Assembly: GCA_037042915.1 (NCBI GenBank)
Contig: CM073196.1
Location: 3,844,001-3,908,000, forward strand
Length of the DNA stretch: 64,000 bases
Origin: Auricularia sp. M13
Taxonomy: Eukaryota; Basidiomycota; Agaricomycetes; Auriculariales; Auriculariaceae
Direction of reading: 5' to 3'
Under the pieces are notes generated by a model. The model worked only from the letters and a program-made list of their open reading frames with translations, was not told where the DNA came from and ran no database searches. Made by a program: the position numbers and the translations under genes. Shown here in pieces: positions 33,334-44,439 of the stretch (position 1 is the first letter of the stretch; each line of letters begins with the position of its first letter).

Positions 33334-34158
33334 CTATTCTTGAAACAGACACACTGCTCTCGCTCATTTTCCCTGCTAATATTCGTGTCCTGTCCCTTAC
33401 GCGTGCATCCGACGTCTATCCGTGCATGTGCACCTGCGCCCACCGCTTTCCTTGCTGGTTTTCATCTCCCCTTATCTGGCTGTATATCCGTTCTGCCCGC
33501 ATCGTACATAGTCGCCGCCGCCCGCAATCTCCAACACTGCATTGTAACCTGTCGCTTCGACGCTCGCGGCCAGCCTGGCTGACAGATGGACGTGCGACGG
33601 CGACTCCCGTCGCAGTTACTTCTCAGATCTCAGCAATAACGCCGCAGCGCCTGCCTTGTCTCGTTGCTATTGGTCGTGATCTCACAGTCTTGAGTCCGTG
33701 GGCTTAGGATTACGATCTTTGCCTCTTCTGAATCGGAGTTCTCAGTTCCAGGTCAAGGCGAACTGATCCCGTCATTTCGCCACGCACCAATCGTCATGCA
33801 GCGCTGGGACTTGAGCTTGAGCTCAGAGCGAACATCTCGCATGCAGAGAGCTACCGTAGCAATGCCGCGTCACGGTCGTCGCATTCGACAGCAAGGAGCC
33901 GACGATGCTGTACATCCTCATTCGCGTGATTCTCAAACCCCAAGATTCGTAACATCCGGTCGTCTGTATTGCTGGAGGTGCTTGCCAGTATACGACACTT
34001 AGATACAGCCTCGTCGGGGAACTGCGGGAATCAACTGGACGCTGGTGTCAAATCTGATACATACATGACGCCCACATAGGGTCCCCACAGACCAGGGTCT
34101 ATAGATAATGAGTAAAGAACGGTCCTTGATGCTAAGACGTAGATAAAACAGGTAGGTG
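33334..34158. other. Convergent intergenic region, no gene recognised
   Basis: 825 bases between two 3' ends. Short ORFs only; no tRNA, repeat or coding-like exon found. Confidence 0.5.
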
Positions 34159-35384
34159 CTAGTCATCGTCGATGGTGAGATCGATGACCTCGCCCTTCTT
34201 AAAAGGGAACGGAACGTGGGAAGAGTTTTCCTCGACCTTCACTTCGGCTGCAGGGTCGGGTAGTTGCGTATCCAAGGCGCGCACGCGCTTCTGGGTGGTG
34301 GCATGAATACAAACAATCTGGGACTCGGAGAACTCGAGCACGTTACCTCCAAGCTCCGTACGTAACCTTCGCGCGAGCCTCCTGCTTGCGCTTCCACCTT
34401 CGGTTTCTTGGACGGCAGAGCTTGCTCCAAAGGGTCCTTTGGAATGTCCAGTGCCTGCGAGTCCGCTTTGCGTTTCTTCGGCTTAGATTGCTCGATTGAA
34501 TGGGCAGACGGTTCTACATCAACGATACCCTGAGCTTGTAGAATGGCTATGGCATGGTGAGTCTGCGGACCAGTAATCTTGTCCGCGTAGCCAGCGACTG
34601 ACCTTTCGGACGGTATCGGAACTCAAACACGGCGCACGGCGCGGCGTCCAACGGTTGAGTACGATAGTGAGTACTGGAATGCTCCTGTAAATTTTCGCCC
34701 AGTCTGCGCAATGTATTAGCATCGTCGTCGGCAGGGATGCATACGCGACTTTGGACGAGCCTTGCGTGGTGCGCGCCGAGCTTCTTCTCGCGTTCGTGCA
34801 TGACCACAGAGGAAGCCAATGGTTCTGTTGGCCATGCTTTCCTGGAAGTCTTCTTGCCAAGTACCTTGATACGTCGCAGTTCAATGCGAATCGTGCCAAG
34901 TTGTGCCATGTTGCCCGCTATGACTGGCACATACTGGTCATCGTCTTCGGTGCGAGCACAATGAGATAAGGCAGTCATATTGATGTATTACTATCACGTA
35001 CCTGCGAGAGTGACTGCTGAAAAATACATCTTCCTGATGGACGAAAGTCCAGTTTCAGCGCCCCGAGCGTGCCATCGCAACTTGTTCCTGAAGCCCAACA
35101 TGCCTCGAGCGACGCGCGTGCCGTCCACATGAAGCCGGCAGCTTGTCACTTGGCCTTGGATGGTAGTTTGGACGTAGATTTCAAAGCTCTGGCACAGCGC
35201 ATTATAAATTTCGTGCGAGCAACGACCGGCCTGTGCTAGCGTAGCTACGTACCTTGTCTGCCTCGCTTGCAATCCAGCAGCTGGAAGCATTTCCATTGGT
35301 TTCGACGCCATACACTGGCATCTTTTCGCCTTCACAGGTGACCCAGGCTGTAAAGCCACGATTTGACAGCTTTGTGGCGGGCAT
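34159..35384 (-). CDS. DUF7918-like basidiomycete protein, tandem copy 2
   Basis: Exons 35253-35384, 35002-35188, 34603-34944, 34347-34546 and 34159-34290 give 330 residues, all introns GT-AG. The N-terminal domain (VTCEGEKMPVYGVE, CWIASEADK, then TSCRLHVDGTRV and LGTIRIELRRIKV) ends in FEFRYRPKAILQAQGIV, the layout of the DUF7918 family that is common in basidiomycetes and of unknown function. The tail is basic (KPKKRK) and closes with an acidic GEVIDLTIDDD, which resembles a SUMO-interacting motif. Exons 1 and 2 have exactly the same lengths (132 and 187) as the neighbour at 35609-36798. I start at the ATG at 35384; the frame is open further upstream. Confidence 0.78.
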
Positions 35385-35608
35385 GGTGACGAGCGGAGCA
35401 AGAGAGCGACGCGGTGTGACGTCACGCGTCGTGATGACAAAGTGCTGCGGCAAGACTGAACTGACGAGAGACTCAAATATTCGTATACGCGACAGTATCC
35501 CCTGAGATATCTCGAAGGACTCGTTTCACAGCTAAAAATACAGTTCCAGTTATGATAAGCAGCCTGTAAGCAGCAAATGCTGCTTCAAGTTGGACCTGTC
35601 CCAAAAAC

Positions 35609-36798
35609 TCAATCCGAGTCTTCGGCTGTGAGATCAACAACTTCTCCAGGGATGAAATATTGGCTGGCGTTAATATGCTCTTCCTTCACACGTCGTTGCC
35701 GCTCGGGAAGCAAAGCCTCAAGATCCCGAATACGCGCCTAAACGAAGCAAATCCTGAGTGCTAGCGTCTCATCCAGCCGCGCAGGGGGAAAACCGCACCT
35801 TTAGACTCTCAATAGATTCCTCCTCGAGTCCCTCTGCTTTGACTCTTTTTGGCGGACTTGCGATGGTTGATGAAGGCCGCCCGGCGTCCGATTCAGAGGC
35901 AAGTCGCTTCCCGGTCTGTCGTTGTGGAGTCTCATTTTCAGGACCAAAAAGTCCTTGCGCCCGAAGAACATCTGATGATGCATTAGTGTGTCATGAACGA
36001 ATATCAGATAATTTGCTTGCCATGGGGACGATACCGGAAGACGAAGGTCACATATGGCTCCTTGTCTAATTCTTCTATGCCTACGGTCTGAGGTGGATTT
36101 ATCGCGACCTCTTCGCCTAGGCTTCGATGCGGATCATTCAGGAGAACCACGGTACACGCTGCAGCGTGAAATAAAATGACCCACAGGGTGTTATGACCGC
36201 CTAGTTTCTTTGCCTTCTCGTGCACTATTACACTGCCATTACGGACGTCTGGCAGCCCGGCGTGTCGAATCTTGCTTTCCATTGTGCCGCGAACTCGCAC
36301 ACGCCGGAATTCAACGCGAATTGTGCCCAGTTCCTGGACATTCAAAGGGGTTACCTGGTCTTCTAGATCTGGTGCATAGCTGAGTATGGCATGCCAGCGT
36401 AACACAGGCGGCGCACCTGACACCGCAAAGGATGCGAAGTACATCCGCTTGACTGAGCTGGGCCCGACGCGCTGTCCGCGAAAAGTACCCGAGGTACGAT
36501 ACCCGTCTTCCAGGACGCGGCCTCCGACTTCGACGCCGTCAACGAATGCGTAGCAGCTTACTGCGTCACGCAGCTGCGTAGCTGCCACATGAACCTCAAA
36601 GTGCTGCATCAATACAGTGTCAGAGAACAACGCCTCGCGTCTGTGCAGGTCTGCGCCAGGCCGTACCTTTCCAGCCTCGCTGATGATCCAGCACGTCGCG
36701 GTCCTGTCGTCGTGCCTGGCGCCATATATCTTCATCGGCTCATCATCACAGGTGACTCTGACTTTGTAACCTAAGGGGTGGGTGAGTACTGTAGCCAT
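35609..36798 (-). CDS. DUF7918-like basidiomycete protein, tandem copy 1
   Basis: Exons 36667-36798, 36417-36603, 36021-36368, 35799-35971 and 35609-35737 give 322 residues. Same fold as the downstream copy: VTCDDEPMKIYGARHD, CWIISEAGK, CYAFVDGVEV, LGTIRVEFRRVRV, then FVFRYRPHD and LRAQGLFG. The third intron (35972-36020) starts GCAAGC and ends CATCAG, a GC-AG intron at exactly the place and phase where the copy at 34159 has a GT-AG one. The C-terminus ends GEVVDLTAEDSD, again like a SUMO-interacting motif. Exon 3 contains a segment after KKLGGHN that is less conserved and may hide a small error. Function unknown. Confidence 0.78.
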
Positions 36799-37566
36799 GA
36801 TGTTGTGGTTCAGTCGCAAAAGCCGAGTCGATCTCCGACCGATCGCGCTGCACAGCCTCATGCTGACAGCTCAACACGAATCGGAATCGGCCGTTATCAA
36901 ACCCAGTGTTTTTGCACTCGACGTCAAAATATATCTAGCAAATTTAATCATTGCAGTATGGTACGTGAAGCCCTTACTAAGAGCATTCTCTCATATCTTA
37001 CACTTTTACTCAACTTAAACATTTGATCCCGCGAACGTCACTTGCACCAATCCCCTTGCCCCCCAGGCACTCGCTGGTGACTTGTTCTCATGAAATTGGT
37101 GTTCCTGGATCAGAGTACAAGGCTCAGGCGTACGGTATGCTGATATGACAGACTCCTCATGACAGCGGACCCGACGTCGTGCTTCCCTGGCCTTGACCAT
37201 TGACTACGCATGCTCCTGAGTGTCACGGCATACTCCCTTTTGTTCTACGGCCTATCTCTCAGTATTTGTGAGACAGTGGCCAGGAGTGGGATTCGACGCG
37301 AAGATCATCTATGGTCGTCTCGGGCTGCGCGTCGGTCGATGCTAGTTTGGTACTTGTTACGGTCTGCCCTGCAATGATACATTGCTGGACTCCACAACGT
37401 CAACTGAAAAGACAGGGCGACATACGGAGGACGGGGACTAGACTCTACCGTGTCTGAGCCTGCGTCATGCGAGGATCAGACTGCACGGGTGCCGCAAATA
37501 CTGAGTGCAGTATATATGTAGTGTACGCAGGCCGTGTCCCACTTCCGAGTCAACGTTTCCGCTACG
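36799..37566. promoter_or_regulatory. Divergent promoter region; TATA box for the lipase gene at 37511-37517
   Basis: TATATAT at 37511-37517 lies about 55 bases before the ATG at 37567. On the other strand an ATATATTTT-like stretch at about 36928-36935 may serve the DUF7918 gene. No ORF of merit in between. Confidence 0.5.
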
Positions 37567-39629
37567 ATGCTTTCCCTCACCGGCAGAACTCTCGCTCTGA
37601 CTGTCGCCGCACTCTTCGCAACGGCCGAATGGGTCTGCGCGACGCCCACGGTGGACCGGCGGGACATCTTCGTCACAGACGTCTCGCAATGCCCGCAGCT
37701 GTCCGCGCGCGACGCCACCGAGAAGAGCGTGCACGACCTCCGGCCGGACGAGTTCGACGTCTTCATGGCCGTCGGGGACTCCATCACCGCCGGCGCCTTG
37801 GCAAAGGGTGCGCCGGTCAGGCCTGAGGACTTCGAGAAACTGAGCGCAGCAATTGAATAACCGCGCCTCAGGAGTCGCCCCCTCGGGAAACGCTTCAGCC
37901 TCGTTGAACGAGTGGCGCGGCGTGTCGTACCCCATCGGCGGGGACCCTGGCGCCCTCACCCTTCCCAACGTACGTCGGGCTCTACTATGTGGTGGCAGGC
38001 GGCCCGGCTAAAAGGAATGCAATGTAGATCATGAAGCGATACAACCCCGGCGTGCAGGGCGCGAGCGTCGGGAGCCACGCCGTCGAGGCATGTCTTCCGG
38101 GTGCGTCACCGACGTCCGTGACACGGACTTGCGCTAACACCACCCCATTTCTTGCCTCAGCCGGCGTGCCCGTATGCCAGGGTACTGCAACGCGCGTCAG
38201 CGATTCGTAGACTGCGCCACTGACGCGTGTACGTGTACAGCCCACACTCCCAGCGTCGACCGCCTGAACGGCGCGCTGAGCGGCGCGCTCGCCACGGACC
38301 TGCCGCAGGAGGCCCGCGGTGCGTCCCTTCGTTCCGGGTCTGTGCTGGAGCGTCAGCTGATTCTGCGCACGGTCAACATCGGATAGACTACCTCGTACCG
38401 CAAGTGCAGGCGATGCGCATCCCCGCGTCGGCGTTCAAGTATCTCAACCTCCAGATCGGGTCCAACGATATCTGCCAGCTGTGCTTTCTGGGTGAGTCAG
38501 TCCGTGTCAGCGATCAGGTCGTCGTGGATGTACTATAACCTCCCTTCACTGCCAATGTTTCCGAAGACGCCGGGCGCTCGCCCACCGCCGCGGACATCTA
38601 CGAAGCGCGCATCCGGGAGACGCTAAAGATTCTGAGGGCCAACATTCGTGCGTGATCGCCAGGGCCAGGCCCACCGAAAAAACACACGATTGACGAGATA
38701 CACACTTGTCACTGGCAGCGAACACGGTGGTCGGCGTCCTGGGCATTATGCCGATTTCCGAGCTCTATAACGTGAGTGTTCAGAATCATTTTGTCTGCCG
38801 AGCGCCGAACTGAAAATCATGATACTGCACCACTGGCAGTTAACCCAGACAGATGCGGCGCCGCCGTCTAATTACTGGTGCGTCACGGTCGCGACTTGTG
38901 CATGATGCACACCCTCGGATCCCGATGCAACCCCCAGCCCGCCGTCTGTGTCTGTCCCAAGCGTCCTGCAAGTGAACATGATCGAGTGTCCGGTAAGTTT
39001 GCTGCCAGTGGTTGCTGTTCCCTGCGAGGCTGACATTAATGGCGCCGCACTAAATCAAAGTGCGCGCTGCTCTCGCCGCCGCTGGGCGACGTCGTGCGCG
39101 CTCAGATGGAGGACCTGCGCGCACAGTACAGTACGCATGCGTTGCTGAGGAGCTTCTGCCCCAATGACCCTCGCAACTCGAAGACGCCCGCCTGCTCAAG
39201 ATCGTGCAGGATTACCAGCGCGCTAGATACCCCGACTTGTAAGTCCTCCGACTCCGAATTCACTCCCATTTTTGGCACTGGCAGAATCCACTCATCCGCC
39301 GATACACTGTACAGCGCGGTGACCTACCAGCCGCTGAACACCCCGATCGCGACATATCCAATCCAAGGTGCGCACAGTACCCACAACCCACAGACAGCGA
39401 CCGAGGCGCGGCTGATCGTGACGGACTCTGGGCAGCGCTGAGCAACGTCGACTGCTTCCACCCGAGCGAGGGCTTCCACGCGCGCCTGGCCGCGGCGCTG
39501 TGGAACCGGCTGCCGCTGGACGCCGCGGCGCGGGCGGAGGAGATTGCGTATCCTGACTCGGACACGCCGATGATACGGTGCGCGCTGGAGGGCGATCGGA
39601 TTCCCACTGCGGGCGCGCTGGGGCTGTAG
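37567..39629 (+). CDS. Secreted SGNH/GDSL lipase, phospholipase B1-like
   Basis: Fourteen exons (37567-37807, 37872-37969, 38028-38100, 38161-38206, 38254-38318, 38387-38491, 38567-38647, 38719-38771, 38840-38877, 38938-38992, 39061-39130, 39184-39238, 39285-39367, 39436-39629) join in frame to 418 residues. A signal peptide covers residues 1-25. SGNH blocks: AVGDSITAG with Ser72, the phospholipase-B hallmark YPIGGDPG, IGSNDIC (Asn201, Asp202) and VDCFHPSEGFH with Asp360/His363. All catalytic residues are intact. Likely an extracellular phospholipase B or related esterase. Thirteen introns of 46-75 bases in about 2 kb is a high density even here. ATG chosen as first codon of the signal peptide, with a TATA box about 55 bases upstream. 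Confidence 0.88.
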
Positions 39630-41955
39630 CAGAGTTCAAAGTTGAGACGATGTGTGGCCCGGGCAGAGTTATATGGCACGCGTGAATGGCAGACACGAGT
39701 GAACGATATCGATCACGGGCCAGGGGAAAGAGGCCTGGGCTTGCGCGGCGCGAAAATGCCAAAGTATACCCTCGAATCATTGGGCGCAAATAGTACATCC
39801 CACTAGGTGGCAGCAAGTAGAGCACGCGGAAGTTTAGTTCATGTATGCCACAGGCATGCGCGCAGGTCCGTGCCTTTATGAGTCGAGCCCGGGCGAATCG
39901 TGACCAGTGACCACCCAGTGCATAGCTATCCAATACAGTTCGATAGTATGAGCTGTCATTGGGGAATGGACGACGGGCAGACAGAGCATGCGATATGGTG
40001 GGATGCAGCGGGGCAGTAGGAGAATCGCGTGCGCCGCTCATGAATCGAGCTGAGCTACTGGTTGGCTGCGCTGCGCAGAATGGTATTGGTGTCGTGAGCC
40101 GGTGCCTCGCTACAATGCAGATCAGAAGTCGCTGGGCCGTCTGCTCGAGCATTCGCGTACTAGAGTGCTGCAATGGTGAAAAGAGACGAGAGAGCGAAGA
40201 AGACGCCGGCGGCACCGCCACCGATGATCCACATCATGAAAAGGCGTAGGAACTTACTTCGTGTGACAGTAGGTTGTACTGGAAGTGGCAACTTGAAAGT
40301 CTTTATAAGTTTCTACATGACGAGGGCAGAACTCGTCATGATGTCCGATAATTATACTCGGATTACACTCCGTATGGAACCTGGTAACGGATCGAAATCC
40401 GAGTCAAACATGGGCAGTAGATTACCATCGATTACCGACGGCTTACTGGCTGCCTCCATGAAGCTGTGATTCTGCGGCAAGCCTGATAGATATCCTGGGT
40501 CTTCCTGGGTATATGCAGGGTAGCTCAATGAAGTCCCGGAGCTGCATCTGCATTACTGGATTTATCTCATACCATTTCGATATCCTACTGTACAGCAGAC
40601 AGTTTTGTCGAACAGACGACGCCGACCAAGGCAGCTGGCTCCCAAGGACCGAAGTTACTGTACTTCGATGACGTGTTCAGGCCGACGTCATCATGAGCGT
40701 CATCGACTGCGGAACCTTGTTCGGGCCGTGTCAACAAACAGCGCGGTGTTCGAAATGACTTTGCACTCTTTGCTCTCCCCCTTGCGTTCATCGCGCTTTT
40801 GCCAGCCTCAAGCACATCCGTACGCCCTATCGCCAGCTTCAAGGACTTCAGCGGGCCGCCCTGTTCGCAAAGCCCGCCTGGCCTTCGACTGCTAGCTCTG
40901 TCACTTGGCTGGAGCTTGCGCTGAGTTGCTCGCGCTTCGTGACCACCTGCGTTCGGTGCTCTTGTGACTCAACTGTGAATTCTGGGGCTTTATCTGATCT
41001 TGGGCTACGCTTTGCACCTCTGGGCTGGCTGGCTCTGCTCGTGCTCGTGCCTGCTCCGCTGCCTCAATATTACGGACTAACTAATCTTTTTTCAGATCCA
41101 TGACATTCAACACACGCAGCGCGCCCCGCGTTTCCCTCACTCCCTCTCCTTACACGCCTGCGCGCACATCCCCCTCTCCCGTACAGTACCCTCATCCGCC
41201 TCCAACCAGCTGTCGCGTCTTCCATCCTCGTTCCCGGTATATTAGATTTACACCCCCTCATGCCCGTGCTGTATCCACATGCCCAATAATATGCACGTGC
41301 TTTGCCCTGTCTCACCCGTGCTGTGAATCCGAGAATCCTAAGTAAAAGATTTCCCTGTGGCTCAGCCGTTCAAAATCGCCGAAAATGAGCAGCAAGCTAT
41401 CACAATGTCAACCTCCTGGGCAATGTTTCATAATGACAGTGGCCTGGTTGTACAGCACCGACAAGCAAGCCGCCAGGTTTGGCCAGCCTGGTCGCAAGAT
41501 TACGACAGATTGCAAAAGGAGTGTTATGCTGCCGGCGCGTTTTCGGCCGGTTAGGTGGGTTACATTGCATTGTCGTGCTTCACCAAGACTACATTCAAGG
41601 TGAGACATGATATGCAAGACAGAAGATGATCACTTGTTACATTGCCAGGTATTATGCTACAAGTTGTCGGAGGTTTTCATGATGCATTGGTCAGTCCCAG
41701 GTCGACATGGCGTGCGCGCCCGTCTCCTCCGCTGAAAGTTCAACCCGCGCGTGGATCGGTACTAGTACTCTCGTACAATGAAGCGGCTCAAAAAAGTGCA
41801 TCTCGAAGAAAACACACGGGCGAAATTGCAACCTGCAGTTACGATATGAGCAAGGCATTCAGCATCCATGGCCAGACCGTCTGCTCGACTAGTAAATCTC
41901 GGCGCTTGCACCGTGACCGTGGATCGAAGCGGAATTCGAATCCGAGTCAGCCCTG
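39630..41955. other. Gene-poor interval
   Basis: Many short unlinked ORFs, none with splice-supported continuation. The only item I can partly support is the small hydrophobic ORF at 40160-40237. A 309-residue minus-strand frame (39292-40221) runs antisense into the lipase gene and is taken as a shadow. Confidence 0.45.
40160..40237 (-). CDS. Candidate 25-residue hydrophobic micropeptide
   Basis: A minus-strand frame starting ATG-ATG encodes a 25-residue, nearly uncharged helix (MMWIIGGGAAGVFF and on) that would span a membrane once. A TATAAAG box on the same strand (40299-40305) lies about 62 bases upstream, with no other ATG between. The glycine/alanine-rich face resembles small subunits of membrane complexes, but no family was recognised. 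An open frame this short can arise by chance, so the call rests mainly on the TATA spacing and composition. Confidence 0.25.
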   Translation of the reverse strand: MMWIIGGGAAGVFFALSSLFTIAAL

Positions 41956-42260
41956 ATGCGACTGCGACCGAGACCCGGGTGTAGCAGCCTGATTCAGAGG
42001 AAGTATACCCAACCGAGCGTCGAGGCGGTCAAACGCGCTCTCGAGCGCGCTCATCGACCGGTCGATGCTCTCCATCGTGTGCAGGAGCATCGCGCTGTAG
42101 TCCTCTAATGTGATATATCATGAGCGACGGGTCGGAGCGACCCTGAGATTGCGCGTCGTCGAAGAGGGGATCGGGAGGGGCGGGAGTTGGTCGTGGTCGT
42201 ACGATGCGAGGGAGTAGGTCATCGTCCGCGCCGAGGGGCTGCAAGTCGGGCTGCACCGTC
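41956..42260 (-). CDS. Possible C-terminal coding segment of an unrecognised gene
   Basis: On the minus strand a frame through 42105-41956 reads EDYSAMLLHTMESIDR and continues as an amphipathic heptad-like helix (ALESAFDRLDARLG) to a TGA at about 41956. It may be joined by a short 37-base GTCGCT...ATTAG intron to a Pro-rich frame ending DDAQSQ. The start is not found. A second, weaker copy of the same pattern is at 42546-42700 (YSATTIEMES...). It may be a decayed or lineage-specific small gene pair. Confidence 0.25.
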
Positions 42261-42439
42261 CGCGGAGAAGGGGAGCTGCACTAGTACTGGCAGGAGTGGC
42301 ACGTCGACGGGGAGCAGATCATCTTTACGCACGGGGATTAGCTATCAGCTGTATACCTTGCCAAAGTCTAAGGGTGGCTGCTGAGCTTGAGGTTCTGCGC
42401 CGAAGGGTAGCTGCGCGGCGGAGGGGGAGCTGCCGGTGT

Positions 42440-42541
42440 CCATATTGCGCAGAATCAATTGCAAGATGAGGCTCAATGGCCATATTGCGCAGAATCTATA
42501 TGAGGCTCAATGGCCATATTGCGCAGAATCTATATGAGGCT
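42440..42541. repeat. 34-base direct tandem repeat
   Basis: TGAGGCTCAATGGCCATATT... recurs at 42467, 42501 and (start only) 42535, period 34, preceded by a diverged partial copy from about 42440. It overlaps the 3' end of the possible coding segment at 42546. Confidence 0.8.
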
Positions 42542-43094
42542 GGGCACGTGAGCCTGAGACTGAGGGTGCGCGACGACGAGGGCTTGCCGCTGTGCCGCGA
42601 GCCGCTGGAAGGCCGCCGCCATGAAAGCGATTTCCGTGCTTTCCATTTCAATGGTCGTGGCTGAGTAGTCGGCGGGGTGGTCGAGTTGGGTCATAGCGAA
42701 GAGTTACGAAGGCAACGCAACGGACGTCGGTGGGTGAGACGTGGGCCGGACAGAACACAGTTAAGTAAGTCAAGAGCGAGGCCATGGATGCTGCGCGATG
42801 GGGAGTGGGAATATTGGGAGTAAGGCATGGTCTGAGAAGACGAGCGGGAAGGGCTTGTGCACCCGATGCCAGTGAGTGCGTGGGAGATGCTCCTCGGATC
42901 AGCCGCCTCGGGATATCAATGTAGCGTATCCAATCCTTCCCATCGTCGCCTGGTCCGCTCACTCGGAGGAGTCGTTGTCAACATTAACGGACCGCTGCAC
43001 GGACGACTTGAACTTCGAAGTTCCGGACCGACGGGCGTCAAGGTCAAGATAAAACACCGCCACATCCGAGTCCGTCCACCGTCCGCCGTCCACG

Positions 43095-44133
43095 ATGGTC
43101 AGTACGCAGTCGGCCATGCACCCCGCGCACGCTGACCCGCCTGCGCCGGACAGTCGCACACGGTCGACATCCCGCAGGAGCTCAAGGCCGCGCTGCGCAA
43201 GTTCCGCTTTGCGCGGCCGAATGCGGGCAGTGCTGCGCTCGTCGGTGCGTCCGTCTGTTGCGGTTGTTGTAGTTGGCGTTCGGTGCGGTGCTGGGTGATG
43301 GGGTGATGGGCGCGCGGTGCTGGGTCATGGGTGCGCGGTGATGAGTTGGCACTCGATGCTAGGTGCTGCCTTCACTCGCGCTGCTCTGGCACTCGCTGCT
43401 GCTTTGGCACCCGCCACTCGCTGCTCGCGCCGCTCGCTCACTCGCTCCTCGCTAACGCCCATGCCGCAGTGAAGGTGAACAAGCAGAAGCTGATCATGGA
43501 GGAGGTGGAGCAGTTTGCCGAGATCAGTCTCGAGGATCTGGCTGAAGGTGCGTCTGGCGACGAGTTCGTATTTCTGTCATGTCGACGTCGATTGCGCGTT
43601 GAGCGTGGATGTCGGCGAGCATTGCTCGCTGACCGCTGGCAATGTCCAGTCGCGCCTCACCTCGCTGCCACTCAATCACCTCTACACCTCTACACCTCTC
43701 TGCCTGGCCCCTCTCCCTCCCCATTGCCGCATGCACCATGCTGACTTCTCCCACCTATGCAGAGCTGCCTGAGACGGCGCCGCGGTACGTGCTGCTGTCG
43801 TACGAGCTGCGGCACAAGGACGGGCGCGTGAGCTTCCCGCTCGTGCTCGTCAACTGGGCGCCGTCCGCGAGCGAGACCAGCCTGCTCACGCTGCATGCCT
43901 CTGCGTTTATCGATTTCCAGCAGACGGTGCGTCGTTCCGTTCTAAGTCTTCCTTTCCGTTCTGCGGGTGGTTTCATTCTTCCTTTCCGTTCTGCACTCCC
44001 CTTTCGCTTCAGTCTGCGCTTGGAGTGCTCACTGCTGACGGCAGCGCAGGCGGACGTGTCCAAGGTGATCGAGATCCGCGACGGCGCAGAGAGCCTCACC
44101 AAGGAGGCCATCGACGCCAAGCTGCTTGCCTAG
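43095..44133 (+). CDS. GMF: Glia maturation factor (ADF-H domain, Arp2/3 debranching)
   Basis: Exons 43095-43097, 43154-43244, 43470-43547, 43763-43926 and 44050-44133 give 139 residues, the usual GMF length (yeast Aim7). The first exon is only the ATG, spliced to TCG-CAC so that the protein begins MSHTVDIPQELKAALRKFRF, the family's N-terminus. Later blocks LPETAPRYVLLSYEL, KDGRVSFPLVLV and VSKVIEIRDGAESLTKEAI fit the ADF-homology fold of GMF. The family prunes branched actin by acting on Arp2/3. Three introns are long for this genome (225, 215 and 123 bases) and are filled with GC-rich, repetitive CTCGCTGCT-like sequence. Upstream of the start there is no clear TATA. Confidence 0.88.
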
Positions 44134-44439
44134 CTGTACAGTATAATACTGCACCTGCTGCACCTGAACCCGCTCTGTGTACTAAGTTGTACAATTCTAA
44201 ACGTGAACGACCGCTTCAAGCCTCAGTCTGAATCCCCATCTCGAATACGGACGGGACGACCGTCGAGGCTACCCGCCGCTCGATGAGTACAGTATGGTTA
44301 GAAGAACGGAGGAGCTACAGTACTTCAAGTTGACAGCTTGCATCCTCAGCCTGATCATGAGGATCATCCTGTAAGGACCGCGGCGTTCTCCGCGTCGACC
44401 TTTTAATTTCTGCTCTTGTCGTTTGCATCCGCGCTGACG
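44134..44439. other. Short intergenic region between GMF and SRP receptor beta
   Basis: 306 bases between co-oriented genes; no ORF or clear promoter motif recognised. Confidence 0.4.

Noticed and set aside
39292-40221. 309-residue minus-strand frame beyond the lipase gene
   Set aside because: Its 3' third is antisense to the last lipase exon, and no domain or plausible start context is seen.
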